In this document: in pieces, positions 1 to 8,500 of the stretch
Layout of the letters: every line of letters starts with the position of its first letter
How positions within the stretch are numbered: the stretch's first letter is position 1
NCBI GenBank assembly: GCA_016789745.1
Contig: JAEUQF010000084.1
Span: 1 to 64,000, forward strand
DNA length: 64,000 bases
Source of the DNA: Bryobacterales bacterium
Lineage (GTDB): Bacteria > Acidobacteriota > Terriglobia > Bryobacterales > Bryobacteraceae
Reading direction: 5' to 3'
Notes under the pieces: generated by a model
What the model was told of the DNA's origin: nothing
The model's database searches: none
What the model saw: only the letters and a program-made list of their open reading frames with translations
Program-made: the position numbers and the translations under genes

Positions 1-803
1 ACGGCTGCATACGTGCGCTCGTATAGGGAGTAGGGAAGAACATAGGGGTGTCCCGTAACCTGGTAGTTATACCAGCCCAAGCAAAGAAGTGCGGGGGCAA
101 GGGCAGCACCGGAGCGGCGGAAGGCTTGCCGCAACCCCCGAGTAGTCCACGCCCGGAGGGCGACGGGGATAGTGAGCAATAGGACGAGCACGCCACCCTC
201 GTAGGGTCTGCTGACGAGCAGCAGTGCGGCACCAAGCCCGAGCAACCAGCCTGACCTGACGTCAGCCCAACGCAGCATGCGGATTGCCGAACCGAGGACG
301 ATTGCCGCGCCGGACAAGGCAACCGCACCGCCCCAATAGGATTGCATCCAGTAATGAAGGGAAGAGAAGACGACTGCGACCTGCAAGCCTCCAATAAGCG
401 CTACACCGGGAGGCACAAGGGCCAGCAGCATCCAGAAGACGGTCACGGTGGCGAGCCCCGCAGAAATCACCACACCCGCATAGGCGTGTCCAAAGAGCAA
501 CTGGCCAAGGGCAAGGAATATGGCCTGCCCGGGTGGATACTTCGACGCGTAAACCGGAGTGCCAATGACATGGATGGTATCGAAGAACTCCCACAGCGGA
601 TGAGCCGGGAGGGCCGCGCGGCCTGATGCCAGAAGGTCCGCGCCTAGCAGGTAACTGAACTCATCGTGAACCTTGGGTATCGGCGGTGGGAAATACGAGA
701 GGGATGCCAGGCGAAGCCCGATGACGATCAGGAACAGGCACAACATCGTAGCTCCGCGATGGCGCGCACAGCGATCGAACGCGATAAGGTGCCCGAACCG
801 CAT
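1..803 (-). CDS. Membrane glycosyltransferase, GT39-like, C-terminus beyond the window edge
   Basis: Reverse-strand reading gives an open frame of about 267 residues that starts with ATG at 803 and is still open at base 1, so the stop lies outside the window. It contains a leader segment followed by P-K-V-H-D-E-F-S-Y-L-L, then G-R-A-A-L-P-A-H-P-L-W, then Y-P-P-G-Q-A and Y-W-G-G, with long hydrophobic runs between. This order is what I know from polytopic dolichyl-phosphate-mannose-type glycosyltransferases (GT39/ArnT-like), where the acidic residue of the first periplasmic loop is catalytic. Donor and acceptor cannot be told. It is on the opposite strand from the polysaccharide genes that follow and ends 24 bases from the SDR gene, with which it may form a transcription unit. 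Confidence 0.7.
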   Translation of the reverse strand, partial: MRFGHLIAFDRCARHRGATMLCLFLIVIGLRLASLSYFPPPIPKVHDEFSYLLGADLLASGRAALPAHPLWEFFDTIHVIGTPVYASKYPPGQAIFLALGQLLFGHAYAGVVISAGLATVTVFWMLLALVPPGVALIGGLQVAVVFSSLHYWMQSYWGGAVALSGAAIVLGSAIRMLRWADVRSGWLLGLGAALLLVSRPYEGGVLVLLLTIPVALRAWTTRGLRQAFRRSGAALAPALLCLGWYNYQVTGHPYVLPYSLYERTYAA

Positions 804-826
804 TCTCAAGGTCGGGGCGCGCCGGC

Positions 827-1591
827 CTACTTGTTGAGCCGTGCCAGGTACCAATCCATTAACCCCTGGGTGACAAACTCCATCGAGGTGAAAGCACGGC
901 CGATCCGAGGAACGAAGACCGTCCTTGTTCGTCGCTCCACGGCGGAGACGATGCGAGCGGCCACAGCCTGCGGCGACACAATGCGCCGGATATCGGAGAC
1001 GTTGCCTGGCGCCTGGCCATAGAGAACGTGCTCCCGGAATGCGGTGTCGACGATCCCCGGACATACCTTCACGACGTGGACTCCAGTCCCTTTCATCTCG
1101 CGCCGCAGCGAGTCGCTCAAGGCGTGCATCGCGAACTTAGTGGCGCAGTACATCGAGGCCCAAGGCAAGGAAACCAATCCGCCGACCGATCCGAGATTGA
1201 CGATACAGCCCGCGCCCTGCTTCCGCATTTGGGGAATCACCAGCTGGGCGAGACACATGGGCGCGAAGACATTGACTTCGAACATGCGCCGGGTCAGGTC
1301 GACGGGCGCCTCTGATGGGGGAGCATATAGCCCAACGCCTGCGTTATTGATCAAGACGTCCATCCGGCCGAACTTACGCATGGTCTTATCAATCCACGCG
1401 CGCCGGATGTTGTCGCAAGTGAGATCGCCCCCAATGACAATGCCCTCCGGCAGATGAAGTGTTGCCAGATCCTCGTCGGGAAGGGCGCAGACAGAGATTG
1501 CCGCGCCGCGCTTCCGAAATGCTTCCACGCAAGCCCGTCCAATTCCGCACGAACCTCCGGAGATCAGAACGACTTTGTTAGTAAGTGTCAT
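827..1591 (-). CDS. Short-chain dehydrogenase/reductase (SDR)
   Basis: Classical SDR of about 254 residues, cytoplasmic NAD(P)-dependent oxidoreductase. The N-terminus has the dinucleotide-binding glycine motif G-G-S-C-G-I-G just after beta-1. N-N-A-G follows near residue 90, a catalytic Ser sits in the V-N-L-G-S segment, and Y-C-A-T-K supplies the catalytic Tyr and Lys. The open frame extends to a TTG at 1648 and an ATG at 1621, but the family normally starts a few residues before the first strand, so ATG 1591 is preferred; no start has a convincing Shine-Dalgarno sequence. The C-terminal P-G-I-V-D-T region is typical of fatty-acyl or alcohol-type SDRs, but the substrate cannot be assigned. 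It is divergent from the gene at 1723. Confidence 0.85.
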   Translation of the reverse strand: MTLTNKVVLISGGSCGIGRACVEAFRKRGAAISVCALPDEDLATLHLPEGIVIGGDLTCDNIRRAWIDKTMRKFGRMDVLINNAGVGLYAPPSEAPVDLTRRMFEVNVFAPMCLAQLVIPQMRKQGAGCIVNLGSVGGLVSLPWASMYCATKFAMHALSDSLRREMKGTGVHVVKVCPGIVDTAFREHVLYGQAPGNVSDIRRIVSPQAVAARIVSAVERRTRTVFVPRIGRAFTSMEFVTQGLMDWYLARLNK

Positions 1592-1706
1592 GCAAGGTGG
1601 TATGTCTGTATGGGACTTCATTCTAAAGAGGGAAGGGGCGTGCTTCAAGACATTTGGCGCGCACGGTCAAGCACAGTGTGAACACATATACACGCATAGA
1701 AATTTG

Positions 1707-1738
1707 TTGACTCTAAAGATCGATGGGCGTGGTAGTAT
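1707..1738 (+). promoter_or_regulatory. Possible sigma70-like promoter before the 1723/1774 gene
   Basis: TTGACT at 1707-1712 is followed by TAGTAT at 1733-1738. The 20-base spacer is longer than optimal, so this is weak. A similar T-T-T-G-T-T-G-A-C-T string recurs at 5338-5347 before the LamG-protein gene. Confidence 0.25.
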
Positions 1739-1773
1739 CGCATGTCCGACACCCGTACGCTCTAACTGAAGGC

Positions 1774-3375
1774 ATGAAGATACAAGTTCTTCGTCAGCAA
1801 TGCCCGGTCATGGCAATAGATGGTGCCTACGAGCGATCGCCGCTGCACGTGGCGACACGCTGGTTAGAAGATAGACACCAACTGCTTCTGCTGTTGTACT
1901 CGCTGTGCTACTTCGCGTGCGTTTGTGTCCATGCGAAGTGGCGTCCGCTCTGGTACGACGAGTTCTTCACTTACTACTTAAGTAAATTGACACCAGCCGA
2001 GTTGTCCATGGCTCTGGCAGGCGGTGTGGACTTAACGCCGCCATTGCTGCACCTGCTGACGAAGTTAGGCCGCGCGGTAGTTGGCGATAACAACATCAGC
2101 ACCCGCTGGACGGCGATCGCCGGTTTCTGGATTGCCAGTCTGTGCGTGTTTTCCTACACGCGGCGGCGAACCTCGGCGCTTTTCGGCTTCATCGCGCTCT
2201 CCGGGATGTTTGTCACGTTTGCCTACAAGTTTGCGTATGAAGCCAGATCTTACGGGCTGATGCTGGGTTTCACCGGATTGGCGCTGGTCTGCTGGCAGAG
2301 GGAGGGGGAGCGGACGTCGATACGGGGGTGGTGGACCCTGGGGACTGCCGTGTCCCTGCTCGGCCTTGTAGCATCGCACCTCTATGGGTTGTTCGTGGTT
2401 GCCGTATTCGCGGGCGCGGAGGTTATTCGGCAAGTTCGCTTGCGGTCTTTTCACCTCCCAATGTTGGTGGCGCTGTTGTGCAGCGTGATTCCGCTGGTCC
2501 TGTTGCACCAGCAGATCGCAAGCGCGCGGGCCTATTCGGCGAACTTCTGGGCGCGTGCGGACTGGGCTGCATTTGTCGGCACATATCATCTCTTCCTGAC
2601 AAGCGGAATCGTCGCGGTTCTGGTTGCCGCGTTGGGTACGACACTCATGGCACAGTTACTTCCGGGCGAGGGGGAAGGGCAAGACCAGAACCGGCTTCCA
2701 CTGGAGGAGATTGCGTTACCGCTTGGGTTGACACTATTGCCAGTGGCGCAAATTGTGGCCGCGCGGCTGGTAACGGGCGCCTATGTCGCCCGGTATGCCA
2801 TCTCCGCGACGGTGGGCATCACGCTGCTGTTCGCGTTCTTCACCGCAGTCGTTACGGCTCGTAGGCAAGCCATGGGATTAGTCGTGCTGCTGTGTTTCGC
2901 GGGGTGGACTGGGTTGCAGTTACTGGCCTCGCTGTCGAAGTTGCGGATGCCCGTGGATGCGGTGGCAGTGCCGGAGATGCTGCGTGAGGCATTAGCAGAA
3001 GGGCCTCCGGTGGTGATCACTGATGGCGCGCAGTATCTACAGTTGCATCATTATCACCCGGAGTTCGCCACGCGCATTTACTCTCTTGTCGATATTGACT
3101 TCCCCGGCGCTTACGGCGAGTCGGATACGACGGAGCGCACCACGGCGGGGCTGGCGCGCTGGACGAGGTTGAACACCGCAAAGTATGCGGACTTCGTTGC
3201 CGGTCATCGAACGTTCCTGGTGTTCTATCAGGCCGGCGGAGAGGGGAAGAGCTGGATTCTCTCGAAACTGGCTGATGACAGGCGGGATCTGCGGCTGCGA
3301 AAGGCCCTGTCCGGCATGTTCCTCTATGAAGTTGGACCACCACCTCGCGGTGCCAGTTCGGATTTACTCCCGTAG
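1774..3375 (+). CDS. Polytopic membrane glycosyltransferase, GT39/PMT-like
   Basis: About 533 residues with many hydrophobic segments spread over the first three quarters and a soluble C-terminal part. The first extracytoplasmic loop carries P-L-W-Y-D-E-F-F-T-Y-Y, the acidic motif that GT39-type enzymes use for catalysis with polyprenyl-phosphate sugars. P-P-L-L-H-L-L and Y-E-A-R-S-Y-G follow at the usual spacing, so an inner-membrane sugar transferase is likely. The frame is open from a GTG/ATG region at 1723, but ATG 1774 has GAAGG close upstream and ATG 1810 is also possible. It is the first gene of the plus-strand polysaccharide region and is followed 17 bases later by the PQQ-propeller gene. 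Donor and acceptor are unknown. Confidence 0.75.
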   Translation: MKIQVLRQQCPVMAIDGAYERSPLHVATRWLEDRHQLLLLLYSLCYFACVCVHAKWRPLWYDEFFTYYLSKLTPAELSMALAGGVDLTPPLLHLLTKLGRAVVGDNNISTRWTAIAGFWIASLCVFSYTRRRTSALFGFIALSGMFVTFAYKFAYEARSYGLMLGFTGLALVCWQREGERTSIRGWWTLGTAVSLLGLVASHLYGLFVVAVFAGAEVIRQVRLRSFHLPMLVALLCSVIPLVLLHQQIASARAYSANFWARADWAAFVGTYHLFLTSGIVAVLVAALGTTLMAQLLPGEGEGQDQNRLPLEEIALPLGLTLLPVAQIVAARLVTGAYVARYAISATVGITLLFAFFTAVVTARRQAMGLVVLLCFAGWTGLQLLASLSKLRMPVDAVAVPEMLREALAEGPPVVITDGAQYLQLHHYHPEFATRIYSLVDIDFPGAYGESDTTERTTAGLARWTRLNTAKYADFVAGHRTFLVFYQAGGEGKSWILSKLADDRRDLRLRKALSGMFLYEVGPPPRGASSDLLP

Positions 3376-3392
3376 ATTGCGAGAACCTCACC

Positions 3393-4646
3393 ATGGGACT
3401 CATCTCTGGTAACGGGCTTGGGTTGACTGCGATACTGCTGACGGCCGTGACATACGGCGAAAAGCTTCCAACGGACACGGACTGGCCGCAATGGGGCGGA
3501 CCGCGGCGCGACTTCCGTGTGCTGGGCGCTAATGTTGCATCTACCTGGCCGCAAGGCGGTCCGCGACAACTGTGGCGGCGTGCACTGGGAGAGGGGTATT
3601 CCAGTATCGCGGTGGTTGGGAAGTCGTTGTTCACCATGTACCGGAAGGGCGATGAGGAAGTAGTTACAAGCGTGGATGCAGTCACCGGCAAGTCCCTGTG
3701 GGAATACCGGTACGGAGCGCACATTCCGGCGGGGATGGACATGCAGAATGGGCCGGGCCCGCACGCAACTCCTCTCGTTCTGCAAGGCCGTGTGTACTCG
3801 GCTGGCGCCACGGGGAAGCTGCATTGCCTGGACGCCCGAAGTGGGAAGCTGCTGTGGTCTCATGATCTTGTCAGCGAATATCGAGCCGCGCTCCCGCAGT
3901 ACGGCTACTCTTCCAGCCCCATAGCCTACCGGAACACCATCATTCTTCCTGTCGGAGCGAAGGGCGCCGCTATCATGGCCTTCGATGCCGCGACCGGCGT
4001 TGTAGTCTGGGCACGGCACGACTTTCCGATTTCGAACTCGTCGCCTGTACTGATTGAGTCCGGCGGAGTCCGGCACTTGGTTTTCTTTCTCGCAAAGCAA
4101 CTGGTGGGAGTCAACCCGGACCGCGGGGACCTACTGTGGAGCTTCCCGCACACCACACAGTGGGACCTGAACATTGCCACCGCTATCTGGGATGGAAATG
4201 GGATTCTGTTCTGCTCTTCCGGCTATGACGGGGGCAGCCGCGCGGTGACATTGCAGCGTACGGAACAGCAGGTGACGGCAAAAGAGCTTTGGGCCAATCG
4301 ACGCTTGCGCATTCATTTCACAAACGCGTTGCGGATCGGCGAGTATATTTACGGCTCCAGCGGCGACTTCGGATCGGCGTTTCTCACCGCGGTGCACTTG
4401 AAAACCGGCAAGGTGGCATGGCAGACACGCGGGTTCGGTAAGGCCAACTTGATCGACGCAGGCGGCAAGGTTCTGCTGCTTGATGAGGACGGCGTGCTTA
4501 GCCTTGTCAACCTCTCGCCGCAGGGTGTCACCGTTCTGGCGAAAGCACCAGTACTTCACAACAATGCCTGGTCTATCCCGTCGCTGGTGGGATCCACGCT
4601 CTATCTGCGAGACCGGAGAGACCTGGTTGCACTCGATCTGCGTTAA
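3393..4646 (+). CDS. Exported PQQ-type beta-propeller protein (BamB-like fold)
   Basis: 417 residues. A hydrophobic N-terminus of about 20 residues suggests export. The mature part begins with W-P-Q-W-G-G-P-R-R-D, the typical opening of acidobacterial and planctomycete PQQ-like propellers, and contains repeated blades such as D-A-V-T-G-K-S-L-W, D-A-R-S-G-K-L-L-W, D-A-A-T-G-V-V-V-W and K-T-G-K-V-A-W. These blade signatures define a pyrrolo-quinoline-quinone-like WD propeller, but dehydrogenase cofactor ligands are not evident, so a scaffolding role is more likely than catalysis. It lies 17 bases after the glycosyltransferase and 8 bases before the YdcF-like gene, which suggests one transcription unit. 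It is not assigned as BamB because it sits outside an outer-membrane assembly context. Confidence 0.8.
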   Translation: MGLISGNGLGLTAILLTAVTYGEKLPTDTDWPQWGGPRRDFRVLGANVASTWPQGGPRQLWRRALGEGYSSIAVVGKSLFTMYRKGDEEVVTSVDAVTGKSLWEYRYGAHIPAGMDMQNGPGPHATPLVLQGRVYSAGATGKLHCLDARSGKLLWSHDLVSEYRAALPQYGYSSSPIAYRNTIILPVGAKGAAIMAFDAATGVVVWARHDFPISNSSPVLIESGGVRHLVFFLAKQLVGVNPDRGDLLWSFPHTTQWDLNIATAIWDGNGILFCSSGYDGGSRAVTLQRTEQQVTAKELWANRRLRIHFTNALRIGEYIYGSSGDFGSAFLTAVHLKTGKVAWQTRGFGKANLIDAGGKVLLLDEDGVLSLVNLSPQGVTVLAKAPVLHNNAWSIPSLVGSTLYLRDRRDLVALDLR

Positions 4647-4654
4647 AGAAGCCT

Positions 4655-5317
4655 ATGACAGTACCAGCACTGAACCCGACGCGTACCCGCCGGCGTGCCG
4701 CAAAGTGGGTTCTCGTCAGTGTTCTTTCGCTATTTGCCGCCATCGGGTTACTGTTGTTCGTCGTGACGCTGACCCCCCTCGTCCCATGGTGGGTGGCACA
4801 GCTTTCCGGACCGGCGTTGCGGGTGCCGGGCGACAGCCTGATTGTGCTGGGTGAGTCCACTTCGCTACTACCAACGGGTGTTGTGCTCGACCAGGCATCC
4901 TATTGGCTCTGCGAGCATGCGAAGACTACCTATCGACAGGGCGGCTTTCGGCGAATGGTCGTCTCCAGCAGGCCGGCGGTGGGAACAAGCGCGGCGGTGA
5001 TCATGGCTGACGTCCTGCAGGCCGCCGGCCTGGCGGACAACGCCATCCGCGTGGAAGCACTTGGCGATACTCCCATGGAGCAGGCCCGACGCCTGGCAGC
5101 GTATCATTCGGGCGACGCCGGCGCCGGCCGCATGGTTGTGCTCACCCGGGATTACAAAGCCGCCCGCACCCGGCGTGCCCTACGGCGAGCCGGGCTCAAC
5201 GCGGTTGTTGCGCCCGCGCCCGATGCGCAGGTACGAGCCGCTCATCGATCCGAGCGGTGGCGGATATTTCTGGAACTCTGTCGGGAGACGGGTTACCTGT
5301 TGCGAACTCTCCTGTGA
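4655..5317 (+). CDS. YdcF/ElyC family (DUF218) membrane-anchored protein
   Basis: 220 residues. A basic N-terminus (R-T-R-R-R) is followed by one strong membrane segment at about residues 17-42. The DUF218 fold then begins with D-S-L-I-V-L-G. Conserved family features are visible: an R-M-V-V-S-S-R strand after a Tyr-rich helix, an E-A-L-G-D-T turn near the middle and an M-V-V-L-T-R-D-Y strand. Members such as ElyC and SanA act in envelope or peptidoglycan-precursor homeostasis; the biochemical activity is not established from sequence. It starts 8 bases after the propeller gene and is probably co-transcribed with it. Its association with polysaccharide genes is consistent with a role in undecaprenyl-linked envelope metabolism, which is inference. 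Confidence 0.75.
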   Translation: MTVPALNPTRTRRRAAKWVLVSVLSLFAAIGLLLFVVTLTPLVPWWVAQLSGPALRVPGDSLIVLGESTSLLPTGVVLDQASYWLCEHAKTTYRQGGFRRMVVSSRPAVGTSAAVIMADVLQAAGLADNAIRVEALGDTPMEQARRLAAYHSGDAGAGRMVVLTRDYKAARTRRALRRAGLNAVVAPAPDAQVRAAHRSERWRIFLELCRETGYLLRTLL

Positions 5318-5562
5318 ACCCGGTAGGCCGGTGTACATTTGTTGACTGGGTGCAATGCGGCAGCGCAAACAAAATAAGTCTATTGTTCATACAGCGGCGT
5401 TCCTCACCCTGGGAAGGTTGCCAGGGCGGCTGAAAAAGGCGGCAAAATGGCATGGAGTTACAATGGTGCGCACGACTCTCTCTGTTATGATGGCGTGGAT
5501 CCGGGAGAGTGCCCTGTGTCCCGGCCACTTAGCGGGCAAGCCTGGATGTAAGGCAGGTCGGC

Positions 5563-8500
5563 ATGAGTATCATTCTGGTTTTCATTCATTTGTGTGCGTA
5601 CGCAGCGACTTACTTTGTGAGCCCCATAGGGAGTGATGCGAACGCCGGCGTCACGCCGTCGGCTGCTTGGCGTTCGGTCGCAAAGGTAACCGCTACCCGG
5701 TTGTATCCCGGTGACCAGGTTCTGTTCGCACGAGGCGGCGTGTGGAGTGAGCCGATCGTGGCGCGGTGGAGTGGCGCGCCGGGAAATCCCATCGTCTATG
5801 ACGCTTACGGGAACGGTCCCAAGCCCATGTTCGCCGGCAGCGACACGCTGACAAACAGCCGCTTTGAGCTTGTTCGCGGCAGCATCTATCGCTACGCCAT
5901 TCCCTCCACGGTGAATGGGCTGATTGCGGACCGCGCCTCCTGGTTCGAGATCACGAACGCGGCCGCCATTGACTCCCGCTCGCAGTCTTTCTACTGGGCT
6001 GCCGGCTACCTCTATGTCAACACCGGCGGTTCCGACCCGAGAACCAATGGCCGCAGTTACGCAGCCTGCGTGCGGGAAGACATGGTCCATTCAAACTACC
6101 AACACTACCTGACGTTCCGCAATCTGGTAGTTACCGATACTGCGAATCTCCATGCGGGCTACGCATTTCGGGTGATGGGCAGCAGTAACGTGACTCTGGA
6201 GGATTCAGAGGCATATTTCGCCGGGCGGCACCACTTTGGCGTAATTAATTCCACAGGCTTTATAGGACGCAACCTCAAGGCCGCCCGAGCTATGCCTGGG
6301 CCGGACGCCACATTTTACGTCGCGTTTAGCGACCCCAATCAGGGCAGACGCAACGACACATCCCAGTTCATCAACTGTTCCGGAGAAAAGTTCGAAAACC
6401 CACTCGGACGCGGGCACCAGATCTTTTACAATCACGGTGGCGGGCTTGGTCCTATTCTGATTGAGAATATGATCTCGCGGGGTGGCATCCTCTCGGTCGG
6501 ACAGGATGTTCCGGAGAACACCACCACCATCCGGGGAGGGCTCATTGAGAATGCCTGGCTGGAGATCTTCGCGAACCGCGCCGTGGTGGACGGACTGACG
6601 ATCCGGGGCCAGCGCGGATCTATCGACAACTGGGGATCGGACAGCCTGTTCCAGAACCTCAAGCTGATGGATCTGAATCCAGCGCAAGGACAGGCCGGAG
6701 ATACGGCGGCCATCACCATGCGGCCCGGTGCACAACGCAATGTCGTCCGGTTCAGCACCGTTACGCTCAGTCCGACCGCGCCCTTCTGGGCTACGTGTCT
6801 GTCGTTCATGAAGAAGGGATTGGCCAGCAAGTGGTACGGCAATATCTTCTGGTGCAACGGCGAGGTGCTGAAAGGGCTGTCCGCGGCCGACGGCACCGAT
6901 GTGACGTATGCCGACTTCAACTTTTACAACGCCGGCGCTAACATTAGCGGAATGTCTTTCACACAGTGGAAGACCAACTTTGACCAGAACTCCATTTCGG
7001 CAGCAGATCCGGGGTTCCGCAACCGGGCCGCTGGGGATCTGTCCCTGTTGCCGGCAGCCATGGTCAGGAATCGCGCCAGCGTACCCTCGCATGTCTTTCA
7101 GCCACCGCTCGGCTATGACGTTGAAGGCGTCGTCCGTCCGCAGGGCGGCGGTTATGACATGGGCGCTCATGAAGCGCTGGAAGCGTCCACTGGCCCGCCG
7201 ATCATCGTGAGTCCGGCAACGGCTAGCGGGACGGTGATGACGCCATTCGTCTATCAGATCTCCGCCAGCAACCTGCCTGGAAGTTACGATGCGCAGTCCT
7301 TGCCGCCGGGCTTGGGTGTGCACCGCGGCACCGGTGCGATCACGGGAGTTCCCACTGCCGCCGGAACCTTTGCCGTTACCGTACTCGCGAGCAATGGCTT
7401 CGGCGTCGGCAGCGCAACGATCACGATCACGGTGCTGTCCGACATGTCCGGACTATGGAAGTTGGATGAGAGCGGCGGTGCAATACTTGTTGACGCCTCT
7501 GGCAATGGAAATAGGGGCGCGATCCGCGGCACGGGGACATGGACGAGCGGACGCACAGGAAATGCGCTCCGTCTGGCAGGTGGATCTTACGTGGAGATAG
7601 CGGACTCCGCAACCCTGCGCCCACCTGTCTTCACGGTTGCCTTCTGGTATCGCAGCGTTTCGAATTCCGGCATCCAAATGTTAGTTTCCAAGCCCAGAGG
7701 CTCCGGGGCCGACAATTCGTTCGCGATTTACCTCAGCAGCGGGACACTTACGTTTCATGCCGCGAATGCGGTAGGGTTTATGTCGGTCGCAGCGCCGCTC
7801 GCTGGACAATGGGTGCATGTCGCCGTATTGCGCTCGACATCCAACTACCAGTTCTATATCAACGGCGTATTGGCGCGAACCGTCACCGGGGGCGACACTG
7901 CGTATGACAACAGGAGTCTGCTGTTTGGGGCGGAGGATGATGGAAGGGGCATCACGCACTTCTACACAGGGGACTTGGATGAGGTCCGGCTGTATCAACG
8001 GGGCCTTCTCCCGGCGGAGATCGAGGCGTTAGCAAACCCTGCAACTGCGCCTGCGGACAATTCCCCTCCGCAGGTATTCCTGACAAGCCCCACGCACAAT
8101 GCCACGGTGGCAGGTGCGCTCCAACTGGTGGCGACCGCGTCTGATCCAAGTGGAGTGGCCGGAGTGCAGTTCAAGCTGGACCACGCGAACCTGGATTCGG
8201 AGGACACGACGCCTCCTTACTCGCTGCACTGGGACTCCAGGACAACCGGCAACGGCGCCCATACGCTATCGGCGATCGCACGCGATGCGGAAGGCAACAC
8301 CGCCACATCGAGTATCTCGATTCATGTGTCCAACGCGCCGCTTCTGGACGGCACTCTCCCGGAGGTTACCATCACGGCGCCCGTCGGCGGCACCGTTCTC
8401 AAGGGCTTGGTGCAGATCTCCGCGAGTGCTACGGACAACGCCGGTGTAACAGCCGTTCAGTTCAGGGTGGATGGAGGGAATCTCAGTGAGGACACCGCCG

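Noticed and set aside
6205..7323. Long minus-strand open frame (about 370 codons) inside the LamG-protein gene
   Set aside because: It is antisense to a gene with clear domains, has no recognisable motif, and long antisense frames are expected in GC-rich coding DNA. The same reasoning removes the minus-strand frames at 8266-9132 and 42765-43697 and the one at 35790-36827.
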